A stretch of DNA of 64,000 nucleotides, taken from positions 2,666,001-2,730,000 of the forward strand of contig NZ_CP147520.1 of the NCBI RefSeq assembly GCF_037201975.1, given 5' to 3'. Numbering within the stretch: position 1 is the first letter of the stretch; each line of letters begins with the position of its first letter. This document shows, one piece after another, positions 35,788-44,998 of the stretch. A model generated the notes under the pieces. That model made no database searches. It worked only from the letters and a program-made list of their open reading frames with translations, and was not told the DNA's origin. The translations under genes were made by a program, and so were the position numbers. The DNA comes from Streptomyces sp. TG1A-60. GTDB lineage: Bacteria; Actinomycetota; Actinomycetes; Streptomycetales; Streptomycetaceae.

Positions 35788-35987
35788 TCGACGTCTCCGA
35801 TCTTCAGCATCTGACGCATGTAGATTCCGATCACTCCGAGCAGCAACACCACCGTGAGCAGGGCGATCGCCGAGCCCTGCGCGTAGTCGTTGACCACGAA
35901 CGCCTTGTCGTACGAGTAGGTGGTGAGCAACTGGAACTCGGCCTCCGGGTGACCGTTGCGCATCACGAAGACCTGCGGGAAGACCAT
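35784..35987 (-). pseudogene. dasB: dasB remnant: last 67 codons of a sugar permease
   Basis: The frame holds only the end of a MalF-type permease: FPQVFVMRNGHPEAEFQLLT, then the last membrane helix (ALLTVVLLLGVIGIYMRQM) and LKIGDVE. Upstream it meets the sequence before dasR without the rest of dasB or any dasA. So the importer for chitobiose expected here has been removed. Confidence 0.82.
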
Positions 35988-37040
<1,053 letters not shown>

Positions 37041-37375
37041 GGGTTCCTCAAGACCACTCGGCGCGGGCACAGGCGGTGCACGCGGTGCGGCACTCCCCTC
37101 TCCTCCTGCTCTACGGTCCCTTTCGTCGATGCATGGACACGACAGGCGCCCCGCTGTGCGTGCCGGGAACGTCCGAACCATCGTGCAGGAAGATCCCCGA
37201 CAGGGATTACAGTGCTGGCGAGCGGAGAAGGCACCCGCTCGGCGCCCTGTTTTCTCCCCGGAACCAGCACACATCCGTTATACGGACGGGGGTTCCATAA
37301 GGCGGAACGGTCCCTTAGATTCCTGCCCGTTACACGAGTGATCACAGGAAACCAGTGAGGGGACGGAGCCGTGGT
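37041..37375. other. Intergenic region upstream of the DUF3311-mctP operon
   Basis: No gene is seen. The promoter of the downstream pair is expected here; a GTGAGGGGAC sequence at 37354-37363 is a possible ribosome site. Confidence 0.5.
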
Positions 37376-37654
37376 ATGTCAGACGCGCCTGAAGTGAAGC
37401 CGTCGGCGAGACCGGTGGTGACACCGGTCCGGGTGGTCATCGCCTTGTGCCTCTTCGCCCCCTTCGTGGCGATGCTCTGGGTCGGCTCCTACGCCGAGAC
37501 GGACCCGACGTTCATCGGCATCCCGTTCTTCTACTGGTACCAGCTGGCCTGGGTGTTCATCTCCACCGCGCTCACCGCCACCGCGTACGTCCTGTGGCAG
37601 CGTGACCAGCGCGCCCGCAAGGCCGAGTCGCCGAACGGGGGTGCGGCGAAGTGA
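37376..37654 (+). CDS. DUF3311 small membrane protein
   Basis: A 92-residue protein starting at ATG 37376 (MSDAPEVKPSARPVVTPVR) with two membrane helices (VVIALCLFAPFVAMLWVG and WYQLAWVFISTALTATAYV). DUF3311 proteins are found directly upstream of MctP-type symporters and may be accessory subunits. It overlaps the mctP start by four bases (GTGA). Confidence 0.88.
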   Translation: MSDAPEVKPSARPVVTPVRVVIALCLFAPFVAMLWVGSYAETDPTFIGIPFFYWYQLAWVFISTALTATAYVLWQRDQRARKAESPNGGAAK

Positions 37655-39279
37655 AGGACGGCGTGAACGGCGTGGCACTCGCCGTCTTCATCTTCTTCTT
37701 CCTGGTCGTCACGGTCATGGGCTTTCTGGCCGCGCGCTGGCGCAAGGCCGAGAACGAGCACAGCCTCGACGAATGGGGCCTCGGCGGCCGGTCGTTCGGC
37801 ACCTGGGTCACCTGGTTCCTGCTCGGCGGCGACCTCTACACGGCGTACACCTTCGTCGCCGTGCCAGCGGCGATCTACGCGGCGGGCGCGGCCGGCTTCT
37901 TCGCGGTGCCGTACACGATCCTCGTCTACCCGCTGATCTTCACGTTCCTGCCCCGCCTGTGGTCGGTCTCCCACCGGCACGGCTATGTGACGACCTCGGA
38001 CTTCGTCCGCGGACGCTTCGGCTCGAAGGGCCTGTCGCTGGCGGTCGCCCTGACCGGCATCCTCGCGACCATGCCGTACATCGCGCTGCAGCTCGTCGGC
38101 ATCCAGGCGGTCCTGGACGTGATGGGCGTCGGCGGCGGTGAGAACACCAACTGGTTCATCAAGGACCTGCCGTTGCTGATCGCGTTCGGCGTCCTGGCGG
38201 CATACACCTACTCCTCGGGTCTGCGGGCCCCCGCGCTGATCGCGTTCGTGAAGGACACCCTGATCTACATCGTCATCGCGGTGGCGATCATCTACATTCC
38301 GATCAAGCTCGGCGGCTTCGACGACATCTTCGCCAAGGCGGGCGAGGCGTACAGCCAGACCAACCCGGCGACGGACAAGCCGCGCGGCTCCCTCGTCCCG
38401 GGCGACGCCAACCAGTGGACGTACGCGACCCTGGCCCTCGGCTCGGCGCTCGCGCTCTTCATGTACCCGCACTCGATCACGGCGACGCTGTCGTCCAGGA
38501 GCCGCGAGGTCATCCGCCGCAACACCACGATCCTTCCCCTCTACTCCGTGATGCTGGGTCTGCTCGCCCTGCTGGGCTTCATGGCGATCGCGGCCGGGAT
38601 CCAGGTACAGAACGGCCAGCTGGCGATCCCGCAGCTGTTCGAGACGATGTTCCCCGACTGGTTCGCGGGCGTCGCCTTCGCCGCCATCGGCATCGGCGCC
38701 CTGGTCCCCGCGGCGATCATGTCCATCGCGGCGGCGAATCTCTTCACCCGCAACATCTACAAGGACTTCATCAAGCCGGACGCCACACCCGCGCAGGAGA
38801 CCAAGGTCTCCAAGCTGGTGTCCCTGCTGGTGAAGGTGGGCGCCCTGGCCTTCGTCCTCACCATGGACAAGACCGTCGCCATCAACTTCCAGCTCCTGGG
38901 CGGCATCTGGATCCTCCAGACCTTCCCGGCCCTCGTCGGCGGCCTCTTCACCCGCTGGTTCCACCGCTGGGCCCTCCTCGCCGGCTGGGCGGTCGGCATG
39001 CTGTACGGCACCATCGCCGCGTACGGCGTGGCCTCCCCCACGCAGAAGCACTTCGGCGGCTCCTCCGCGGAGATCCCCGGCATCGGCGAGATCGGCTACA
39101 TCGGCCTGACCGCCTTCGTGCTCAACCTCGTCGTCACGGTGATCCTCACCTTCGTCCTCCGGGCAGCCAAGGCTCCCGAGGGCATCGACGAGACCAGGCC
39201 GGAGGACTACACCGCGGACGCGGGCGACGCGGGCGTGCAGGTGGAACTGCCGCCGGCGACGGCGGGGACGAGCCACTAG
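37651..39279 (+). CDS. mctP: Sodium:solute symporter family monocarboxylate permease (MctP-like)
   Basis: A 542-residue membrane protein with about 13 predicted helices. The sodium:solute symporter pattern is visible (DEWGLGGRSFGTWVTWFLL, YVTTSDFVRGRFGSKGL, FMYPHSITATLSSRSREVI). MctP homologues import pyruvate, lactate and related monocarboxylates. Encoded with the DUF3311 protein and closed by a 14-bp terminator. Confidence 0.9.
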   Translation: MKDGVNGVALAVFIFFFLVVTVMGFLAARWRKAENEHSLDEWGLGGRSFGTWVTWFLLGGDLYTAYTFVAVPAAIYAAGAAGFFAVPYTILVYPLIFTFLPRLWSVSHRHGYVTTSDFVRGRFGSKGLSLAVALTGILATMPYIALQLVGIQAVLDVMGVGGGENTNWFIKDLPLLIAFGVLAAYTYSSGLRAPALIAFVKDTLIYIVIAVAIIYIPIKLGGFDDIFAKAGEAYSQTNPATDKPRGSLVPGDANQWTYATLALGSALALFMYPHSITATLSSRSREVIRRNTTILPLYSVMLGLLALLGFMAIAAGIQVQNGQLAIPQLFETMFPDWFAGVAFAAIGIGALVPAAIMSIAAANLFTRNIYKDFIKPDATPAQETKVSKLVSLLVKVGALAFVLTMDKTVAINFQLLGGIWILQTFPALVGGLFTRWFHRWALLAGWAVGMLYGTIAAYGVASPTQKHFGGSSAEIPGIGEIGYIGLTAFVLNLVVTVILTFVLRAAKAPEGIDETRPEDYTADAGDAGVQVELPPATAGTSH

Positions 39280-39292
39280 GTTGCCGGGTTCC

Positions 39293-39330
39293 GGGGCGGC
39301 GCGGGGTCCTTCCTCGCCCCGCGCCGCCCC
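39293..39330 (+). terminator. Terminator after mctP
   Basis: GGGGCGGCGCGGGG (39293-39306) pairs perfectly with 39317-39330, 10-base loop, 14 bases after the mctP stop. Confidence 0.85.
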
Positions 39331-39360
39331 TGCCCCACCCCACCCGGCTACGCTGACGCG

Positions 39361-39807
39361 GTGACCGCTCGCGCCCCGATGGTCCTGGACAGCGACCCCG
39401 GCATAGACGACGCCGTGGCCCTTCAGTACCTCCTCGGCACAGGCCTCTGGGACCTCAAGGCCTACACATCCGTAGGCGGCAACCTCCCCGCCGACGCGAC
39501 CTACGGCAACGCCCGCGCCCTGGCCCGAGCGCTACGCGTCGACGGCGACATCCCGGTGCACCGAGGCGCGGGCCGCCCCCTCTCCCGGCTCCCCTACCGA
39601 GAGGCATCCGCCTTCCACGGCCCCGCGGGCCTCGGCGACGAAACACTCCCCGACTCCACGGCCCCACATCCGACGGAGTCGTCCGCGCAGGCGCTGCTCC
39701 GGCTCTCCCGCACGTACGAGGGCGAGCTGACGGTGTGCGCCACGGGCCCGCTCACGAACGTGGCGATCGCGCTGCTGGAGGATCCGGACTTCACCCGCCG
39801 CGTCAAG
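39361..39807 (+). pseudogene. Nucleoside hydrolase gene, 5' part, split by the transposon
   Basis: The first 149 codons of an inosine-uridine-type nucleoside hydrolase, beginning MTARAPMVLDSDPGIDDAVA with the DxDxGxDD calcium-site motif and containing ATGPLTNVAIALLEDPDF. Translation stops at TGA 39808-39810, the first three bases of the inserted element. The 3' part resumes at 47995. Removing the element and one TSD copy joins codon AAG 39805-39807 to AAG 47995-47997 in frame and gives 329 residues, the normal family length. Confidence 0.93.
39803..39807. repeat. Target-site duplication, left copy (TCAAG)
   Basis: TCAAG immediately precedes the left end of the element; the identical 5 bases follow its right end at 47990-47994. 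Five bases is the duplication length of Tn7-like transposition. Confidence 0.92.
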
Positions 39808-39853
39808 TGACCTGTCGCAGTGAAGGTTGAGCGTTTCTCACCGAAGGTTGAGC
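39808..39853. repeat. Left end of the transposon: terminal inverted repeat and second TnsB-type site
   Basis: The terminal 25 bases (39808-39832) match the right end in inverted orientation at 22 positions. The core GAAGGTTGAGC occurs at 39822-39832 and again at 39843-39853, 21 bases apart, the layout of repeated TnsB-binding sites. Confidence 0.88.
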
Positions 39854-39924
39854 GATTGATCGCGCGGTCTGCCGCTCGGCGAACGTGCGATCTGTTGTCG
39901 GTGGCGTGCGCTTGGATAGGCCGC

Positions 39925-40596
39925 ATGACCGTTCACGACGTTGCCGAGGCCCTTCCTGATATCCCGACGCTGCGCGACCGGTGTCGGTCGTTGGCCATGC
40001 TTGAGACCGTGCTGAATCCTGACGGTGAGCGTTACTACTCGTTCAGCCGGACCTGGCCCGAGACGGAGGAGATAGCCTCCATGCGCAACGGCTCGGGGGA
40101 CGAGTTCGACGTCATCTTCTCCGCGGCGGGCGCATATGTCCGGGGCTTCGACCATGAGTCGGCGATGAGTCCCTATGTTGACGACGAGCCTTGGCCAGGC
40201 GTCGTGGACTCGGTTCCCGAGGTGTTCCGCAGTTGCGTTGAAGAGCCGGCCTTCACGGACGACAGAATGCCGGTGGTGACGGCCTGCGTGTGGCGTGAGG
40301 CGGGAAGCGAGCACTGGCGGGCGGGAGTGATCGACTTCCCTGAGGACAGCGACGACCCTGACGGCTCGGGTTGGCTGTTTAACCTGCTGGTCGACGCATC
40401 GCCGACGGCATTCCAGAAGTTCGCTGAGGACTACTACGAGATCCCGGTCGACATCGAGGCGGTGCGCCACGTGTATGCCCTTCGCCCACTGACCCAGGAC
40501 GTGGTCACCGCTTTGAACGACAAGGTATCCCTGGCGGGCATTGCCGAAGCAGCCGCCGCGATCGGCTATGCCATCGCAACTGGCTCGGCTCCCTGA
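39925..40596 (+). CDS. Hypothetical cargo protein
   Basis: A 223-residue acidic protein starting MTVHDVAEALPDIPTLRDRC at ATG 39925. It contains ERYYSFSRTWPETEEIASM and ends with a helical Ala-rich segment. No known motif; the general look (acidic, single domain, next to a SUKH gene) fits immunity-type proteins. Third-position GC is lower than in host genes, consistent with transfer on the element. Confidence 0.65.
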   Translation: MTVHDVAEALPDIPTLRDRCRSLAMLETVLNPDGERYYSFSRTWPETEEIASMRNGSGDEFDVIFSAAGAYVRGFDHESAMSPYVDDEPWPGVVDSVPEVFRSCVEEPAFTDDRMPVVTACVWREAGSEHWRAGVIDFPEDSDDPDGSGWLFNLLVDASPTAFQKFAEDYYEIPVDIEAVRHVYALRPLTQDVVTALNDKVSLAGIAEAAAAIGYAIATGSAP

Positions 40597-40666
40597 CCTG
40601 CACTTGCCGGAGATGCTTCGCGGGTGCCGAGCGCACCTGTCAGAGCTCCTTGAGAGACTTTCGACC

Positions 40667-41275
40667 ATGACCTCGATTGATCATGAAGTGCGGAAGTCGT
40701 GGGATCGTATCGACGCCTGGTGCAGAGATCGTCTGCAGAGGGCCCCCGTAAGGGCGGCTGCGGACGAGGGTCAGCTCCGTGCGGTCGAGGCGGATCTTGA
40801 GGTAGCACTTCCCACCGAAGTGCACGAGTGGTGGACCCTGGACCGTGTCAGCGCCGACTACTGGATCCCTGGATCGTTTGCACCGGTGGGCCTGGAGGAA
40901 GCCCTGGAAACGAGAGAGATCTGGTTGCTGGTCGCGGAACAGGAAGGGGCCTCCTTCGATGCGAACGGCGAACCAGAACCGCGGTTCCTGCCGTCGTTCC
41001 TGCCGATCGCGATGAGTCCTGGCGGTGACGGACTCATCGTCGACCTGCGGCTCGGCGATTCCTATGGCTCAGTTTTCCTGTGGAACCACGAGACGTGGGT
41101 GCTCGGGGTACCGCTGTGGGGTTCGGTGGCTTTCATGCTCCAGGACATCGCTGCCGCACTCGAATCAGGGACCTCGGCCCTGCTCCGGCATGCCGCCCTC
41201 GGCGGCACTGAAGAGGCATGCGTCGCTGTCGTGGACGACGCCGGCGATCTGGTCTGGGAGGTAGCAGAACACTGA
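40667..41275 (+). CDS. SMI1/KNR4 (SUKH) family protein
   Basis: A 202-residue protein, ATG 40667. SUKH hallmarks: AVEADLEVALPTEVHEWWTL near the front, then FLPIAMSPGGDGLIVDLRLG and GSVFLWNHETW. SUKH proteins are mostly immunity proteins of contact-dependent toxins in bacteria. No toxin gene is seen beside it. It lies 70 bases after the hypothetical gene on the same strand; both are cargo at the left end. Confidence 0.82.
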   Translation: MTSIDHEVRKSWDRIDAWCRDRLQRAPVRAAADEGQLRAVEADLEVALPTEVHEWWTLDRVSADYWIPGSFAPVGLEEALETREIWLLVAEQEGASFDANGEPEPRFLPSFLPIAMSPGGDGLIVDLRLGDSYGSVFLWNHETWVLGVPLWGSVAFMLQDIAAALESGTSALLRHAALGGTEEACVAVVDDAGDLVWEVAEH

Positions 41276-41340
41276 TTGTGTGCGCCCCCTTCGAAGTCGT
41301 CCACAGCTCCTGACCGCAGGTCAGGGATCTTCGGAGGGGT

Positions 41341-41455
41341 TGACAACAAGACTGGCAATACGCCGTTGGTGACAGGTGGCACGGCGATTTGGTGACAACA
41401 ACCACGGCACGTAGACCACGAAAGATCCGGTCACGACCCCCATCAGGTGACAACT
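41341..41455. repeat. Four TGACA boxes in the gap between cargo and operon end
   Basis: TGACA occurs at 41341, 41370, 41393 and 41448; the last three are preceded by GG (GGTGACA), and three continue AAC. The spacing is irregular (29, 23 and 55 bases). The function is unknown; remnants of another transposon end are one possibility. Confidence 0.4.
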
Positions 41456-41484
41456 AACCCGGCACGGCACAGACTCATATCGCA

Positions 41485-41871
41485 TTATTCGGGGTCAATG
41501 CCGCTTCGACTCGAGGCCGGATTCGTGATGGGCCTCGCCCGGGCCACCCCAGTGCAGGCCATCACTGCTGTAGTCGTGGCGTTGAGGAAGAGCATGAACG
41601 TCCACGACGCGTCGGCGGCGTCGATGCGGCCGATCCGGAGAGGGGCGTCTCCCGCCTGGTCGAGGATGTTGACGGTTGCTGCAAGGGCTTGTGTCTGCTG
41701 ACCGCGCTTCTGGGTGATCCGAAGCCTGGTCCGGTAGGTGTGCATGACCTGGTTGGCGGGGACCAAGCCATCCCAGATGACAAAGGCGCCTCCGCTGAGT
41801 AGGGCGTCACGCGCTGGACCACATGCCGTCGTCTGCCCACCGAGCATCGCGGCGAGATCTTCACGCGTCAT
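41485..41871 (-). CDS. Hypothetical protein, last gene of the transposon operon
   Basis: A 128-residue protein starting MTREDLAAMLGGQTTACGPA (ATG 41871), with a beta-rich middle (AFVIWDGLVPANQVMHTYR) and no known motif. Its start overlaps the stop of the gene before it (ATGA), so it is translated together with the tns/tniQ operon. Third-position bias is weaker than in host genes. Not recognised. Confidence 0.65.
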   Translation of the reverse strand: MTREDLAAMLGGQTTACGPARDALLSGGAFVIWDGLVPANQVMHTYRTRLRITQKRGQQTQALAATVNILDQAGDAPLRIGRIDAADASWTFMLFLNATTTAVMACTGVARARPITNPASSRSGIDPE

Positions 41872-42482
41872 GCCCTGACCTCGCTCGTTGGGCCTACTTC
41901 GGGAGCCGGACGGGTCCAGAGTGTGAGGTCGCTGCTGGTGGCAATGGCGAGGGTGCGTCCGGACGGCGAGAAGCCTGCGGCCCGGAATTCTGAGTAGTTG
42001 GAGTCGAAGATATGCCACCAATGGTCACCGTGCGGTCCACCGTGAGGCATTCCTCCGTCTGTGGAGAGCAGAACGCGATGGTGGGGCCACTCGGGGCTGA
42101 CGACTTCCAGGCTCCAGCCGTCGAGGGTGGTGGTGTGGAGGCCGCCTCCGAAGAGTCCGGCGATGCTCACTCGGGTCCCAGCGACAGGTCCGAGTCCGGG
42201 ACAGGTGAGATCGGGCACGGCGTCGGGGGTGCTGTCATCTGGGTCAGGGTCGCGGTCACGGGCGATCTTCTCGCCTGTGGTGGCGTCGAAGAGGCCGTGC
42301 CCGTCAATGGAAACCACCATGATGAGGTCGCGACCAGTGTCGGGAGCGACGGCGAAGCCAATGCCGAGAAGGCCGCCTATGGGGGTCCGCCGGTCCAGGA
42401 CTGTTCGCCAGGGGGTCGGCGGCGGAGTCTCGGGGGCCGACATAATTTTCTCACGCAACTGCTGCTGGTATTCCGATATCAT
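41868..42482 (-). CDS. Hypothetical propeller-like protein coupled to tniQ2
   Basis: A 204-residue protein. ATG 42482 overlaps the tniQ2 stop (ATGA); ATG 42443 is an alternative start. It has short beta-repeat stretches (GIGFAVAPDTGRDLIMVVS, then AGFSPSGRTLAIATSSDLTL) like blades of a WD40-type propeller, but too few for a full propeller. It may be part of the element's own machinery or cargo; its coupling to tniQ2 is the notable point. Confidence 0.65.
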   Translation of the reverse strand: MISEYQQQLREKIMSAPETPPPTPWRTVLDRRTPIGGLLGIGFAVAPDTGRDLIMVVSIDGHGLFDATTGEKIARDRDPDPDDSTPDAVPDLTCPGLGPVAGTRVSIAGLFGGGLHTTTLDGWSLEVVSPEWPHHRVLLSTDGGMPHGGPHGDHWWHIFDSNYSEFRAAGFSPSGRTLAIATSSDLTLWTRPAPEVGPTSEVRA

Positions 42483-43303
42483 TGATTCTCTCTGGTCTCG
42501 CTATCGCGGTTGGCTCGTTCTTTTTTCCGTAGCCGATAGAGTCGGTTTCGACAGGCTGGCGAGCACGTCACTCGAATCTTGTTGGCAGGGCCCTTCTCCA
42601 CGGGGCTTGAGCAGACGGGGCAAGTTGCCGCTTGCCGCCCGCGAGCGGAGTCGGGTGCACGCGCTGGCCAGGGGGTCTCACCTCTGTCGATCCGGCGGCG
42701 TGTGTAGGCCCAATTAATGCAGCGCCGCGAGCACCAGCGTCGTCGACTGCCACGCCCGAGCGGTGCTTCGCAGGCATTGCAGGTTGGTTCCGGGATGGTC
42801 AGTGCTTCTGCCAAAGCAGCGGCCTGTTCACGTTGCCGTTGTTGGTGGCCTTTTTGACGGCAGGCCTGCGAACACCAGCGCCGGAATTTGTCACCACGAG
42901 AGGTGAGGACTAGTTTCTCCCCGCAGCTCTGACATTCCGTAGTCTGCTGCTTTCGCGGCCTTGGCTTCCGTCGGCGATGGGCTTTCTGGCGACATGCCGG
43001 CGAACAGATCTGCCTGAATCTGTTAGTGTTCTGGAAAAACGTGATCTTTCCGCAGCCTATGCATTGTGTGCGGTCAATGATTTCTCGGAGGTTGGCGGAT
43101 TCGCGGCCGCTCACCGCAGCCAAGCGATCCCAACTCAGGGGCCCCCGATGAAGCGGCGGCTCGCAGAGGTAGGACCAGAGAGAGCTGGCCTTGAGATGGT
43201 TGGCGGTTGCGAGGCGTTCGACGTAGGACTTCGCGCGCTCACCGGCGACGGGCCGGACCCGCATGGGCAGTTGGGCTGGTGGGCGGTGGTCAAGTGTGGG
43301 CAT
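42479..43303 (-). CDS. tniQ: TniQ-family protein with four C2C2 zinc clusters
   Basis: A 274-residue protein. Residues 10-80 are a TniQ N-terminal domain (LPMRVRPVAGERAKSYVERL). It is followed by four zinc clusters of similar pattern: C81-C84-C100-C104, C124-C127-C144-C148, C175-C178-C191-C195 and C228-C231-C247-C251, each CxxC then 12-16 residues then CxxxC, separated by basic linkers. TniQ proteins choose the target in Tn7-like and Tn5053-like elements; usual TniQ has at most one or two zinc ribbons. The array is a strong candidate for sequence-specific DNA or RNA recognition. It lies 15 bases after tniQ1 and is coupled to the next gene. Confidence 0.82.
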   Translation of the reverse strand: MPTLDHRPPAQLPMRVRPVAGERAKSYVERLATANHLKASSLWSYLCEPPLHRGPLSWDRLAAVSGRESANLREIIDRTQCIGCGKITFFQNTNRFRQICSPACRQKAHRRRKPRPRKQQTTECQSCGEKLVLTSRGDKFRRWCSQACRQKGHQQRQREQAAALAEALTIPEPTCNACEAPLGRGSRRRWCSRRCINWAYTRRRIDRGETPWPARAPDSARGRQAATCPVCSSPVEKGPANKIRVTCSPACRNRLYRLRKKERANRDSETRENQ

Positions 43304-43318
43304 CGGAGATGATCGGAT

Positions 43319-43957
43319 TCAGCAGGCTGGTGAAGTGGGTGCGCGATAGCTGGTCCGCTGGTTGCGGACGTAGGCGTTGAGTGTGGAGAAGGAGATCGAG
43401 ATGCCGTGGTCGTCCATGAGCGTCTTCCAGATGTCCTTCGCGCTCACGTTCCGCGAGATCATCGGGATGACGATGTGCCGGACCGAGGCGATGACCGGGG
43501 TCTTTCGGTAGCGGCTCGGGCGTTCACGGGCAGGCGGCATCACGGCGGTCAAAGCCGCGCGGACGGTGCGCTGGCTGACGCCGTGCCGTTCCGCGAGATA
43601 CCGCAGCGAGAGACCGGCTTCCGCGTCCTTGCGAATCGCTCGATAGAGCAGGTAGATGCCCCGGGGCAGTCGCTGGTACTGGCCTGTGACGGTGGTGCGT
43701 CGGCGGGGAACGACGGCATCCGTCAGGGCCAGGTTGAGGTGGTCGGCTGGATGGCCGGTGAGGACGGCGAGACGGTCGAGGCGGGGCTTTCCGGTCCAGT
43801 TGGGTGGACCGCAGGCGATCGCGTGCAGGGCGCTGGGCCGAAGGTGGTTGGCCTTGGCCAGGCGCCTGATGTAGTTCTCGGTGCTCTCGCCCAGGTGCGG
43901 GCGGACTCGCATGGGAAGCGGAGCCGCGGGACGTTCGTCGGCGGTGCCGGAGGGCAT
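43319..43957 (-). CDS. tniQ: TniQ-family protein without zinc ribbon
   Basis: A 212-residue protein starting MPSGTADERPAAPLPMRVRP. The TniQ N-terminal domain (RPHLGESTENYIRRLAKANH) shares its plan with the neighbouring TniQ. Then comes a helix-turn-helix (LRYLAERHGVSQRTVRAALT) and a second HTH-like segment near the end (ISFSTLNAYVRNQRTSY). No CxxC motif is present. Together with the zinc-array TniQ it makes a two-TniQ system, as in Tn7-like elements with a separate core and targeting TniQ. Confidence 0.8.
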   Translation of the reverse strand: MPSGTADERPAAPLPMRVRPHLGESTENYIRRLAKANHLRPSALHAIACGPPNWTGKPRLDRLAVLTGHPADHLNLALTDAVVPRRRTTVTGQYQRLPRGIYLLYRAIRKDAEAGLSLRYLAERHGVSQRTVRAALTAVMPPARERPSRYRKTPVIASVRHIVIPMISRNVSAKDIWKTLMDDHGISISFSTLNAYVRNQRTSYRAPTSPAC

Positions 43958-43986
43958 GGTGGGGGCGGTGCCTTTCTGCGCGGCGG

Positions 43987-44998
43987 TCAGCTGGATTCCG
44001 AACTGTGGTCAAGAGGAATTGCGTTGAGACCCGGCTTCGTGATCTTTCGCTGCCGGTGAGGATCGCGTCCAGGGCGGCGCCTCTGATCAGGTGGGACAGC
44101 GAGCCGATCATGCCGTCGGTGCGGTCGTGCAGGTAGCGGTCCAGAGCGGTGAGGCTGCCCGCTTTGTGGTCGTGCAGCCTCAGCGAGTCTTCCAAGGTGG
44201 CCACCAGCCCCTACCACTCCGTGTTGTAGGGCAAAGGTGCGGTGGGAACGAGGGTGAAACGTCCGGCGATCTGCTCGCCGCGGGTGCCGTCGAACAACGC
44301 GGCCCGCTCGACGTTGATACCTGCGTAGACGAACGTGGCGGGAATGCGCTCGGAGAAATACTTCAAGGTGTCGGAGACCTCGGCTCCGGACCTGGTCGTC
44401 AGCGAGATGTTGTGCAGCTCGTCAACGAGGACCAGGCCCACGCGGGCGTCAGTGAGGACGCCGCAGACGGTCTCCAGGATGTCGGTGATGTTCGAACGGA
44501 CGCGGACCGGCAGGGCGAGGAAGCGCGCGAACTCCACCGCCACCATCCGGGCCGTCGCGGCTGGCGGCACGGTGATGTAGACGACCGGGATGCGGTCGCT
44601 CACCCCGGGATGCCGGGCCCGGTCAAGGAGTTCGTGAGCGCGGCCGAGCTGGGTAATTGCGGTGGTCTTCCCCGTGCCGGCCGGACCGGAGACGATCAGC
44701 CCCCGCCGGGCACTGACCGCGTGCCGGTTCAGCAGGGCCAGACGGCGGCCGCAGGTGACGGTGTGCTGGACCGTTGATGTCGCCACTACCAGCAGCCGGG
44801 TGTGATGGTCCAGGCGGTCCTCGTCGTAGCGGGTCAGCTCGGCCGGGCTGAGTGCGGCCCGCTCGGCGGCACTCAGCAGCGCGGGTATGACGGGCTGATC
44901 GTCGACGAAGGACCGCCAGCCGGACAGGCTCGTCAGATGCCGCCAGGCTCCCGAGGACCATCGGCGAAGGGGGCGAGCGGGTCGTGCGGTGCGGTCAT
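43987..44998 (-). pseudogene. tnsC: TnsC/TniB-type AAA ATPase with three lesions
   Basis: The start ATG 44998 overlaps the tnsB stop. The core frame holds HLTSLSGWRSFVDDQPVIPA, Walker A GLIVSGPAGTGKTT and Walker B VGLVLVDELHNI. Three defects interrupt it: a one-base loss near 44945 (PREP then WRHLTSL), an in-frame TAG at 44211-44213 between PLPYNTEW and GLVATLEDSLRL, and a one-base loss near 44050 before the conserved end ITKPGLNAIPLDHSSES. With those repaired it is about 337 residues. TnsC links target selection to the transposase and hydrolyses ATP. Confidence 0.85.
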
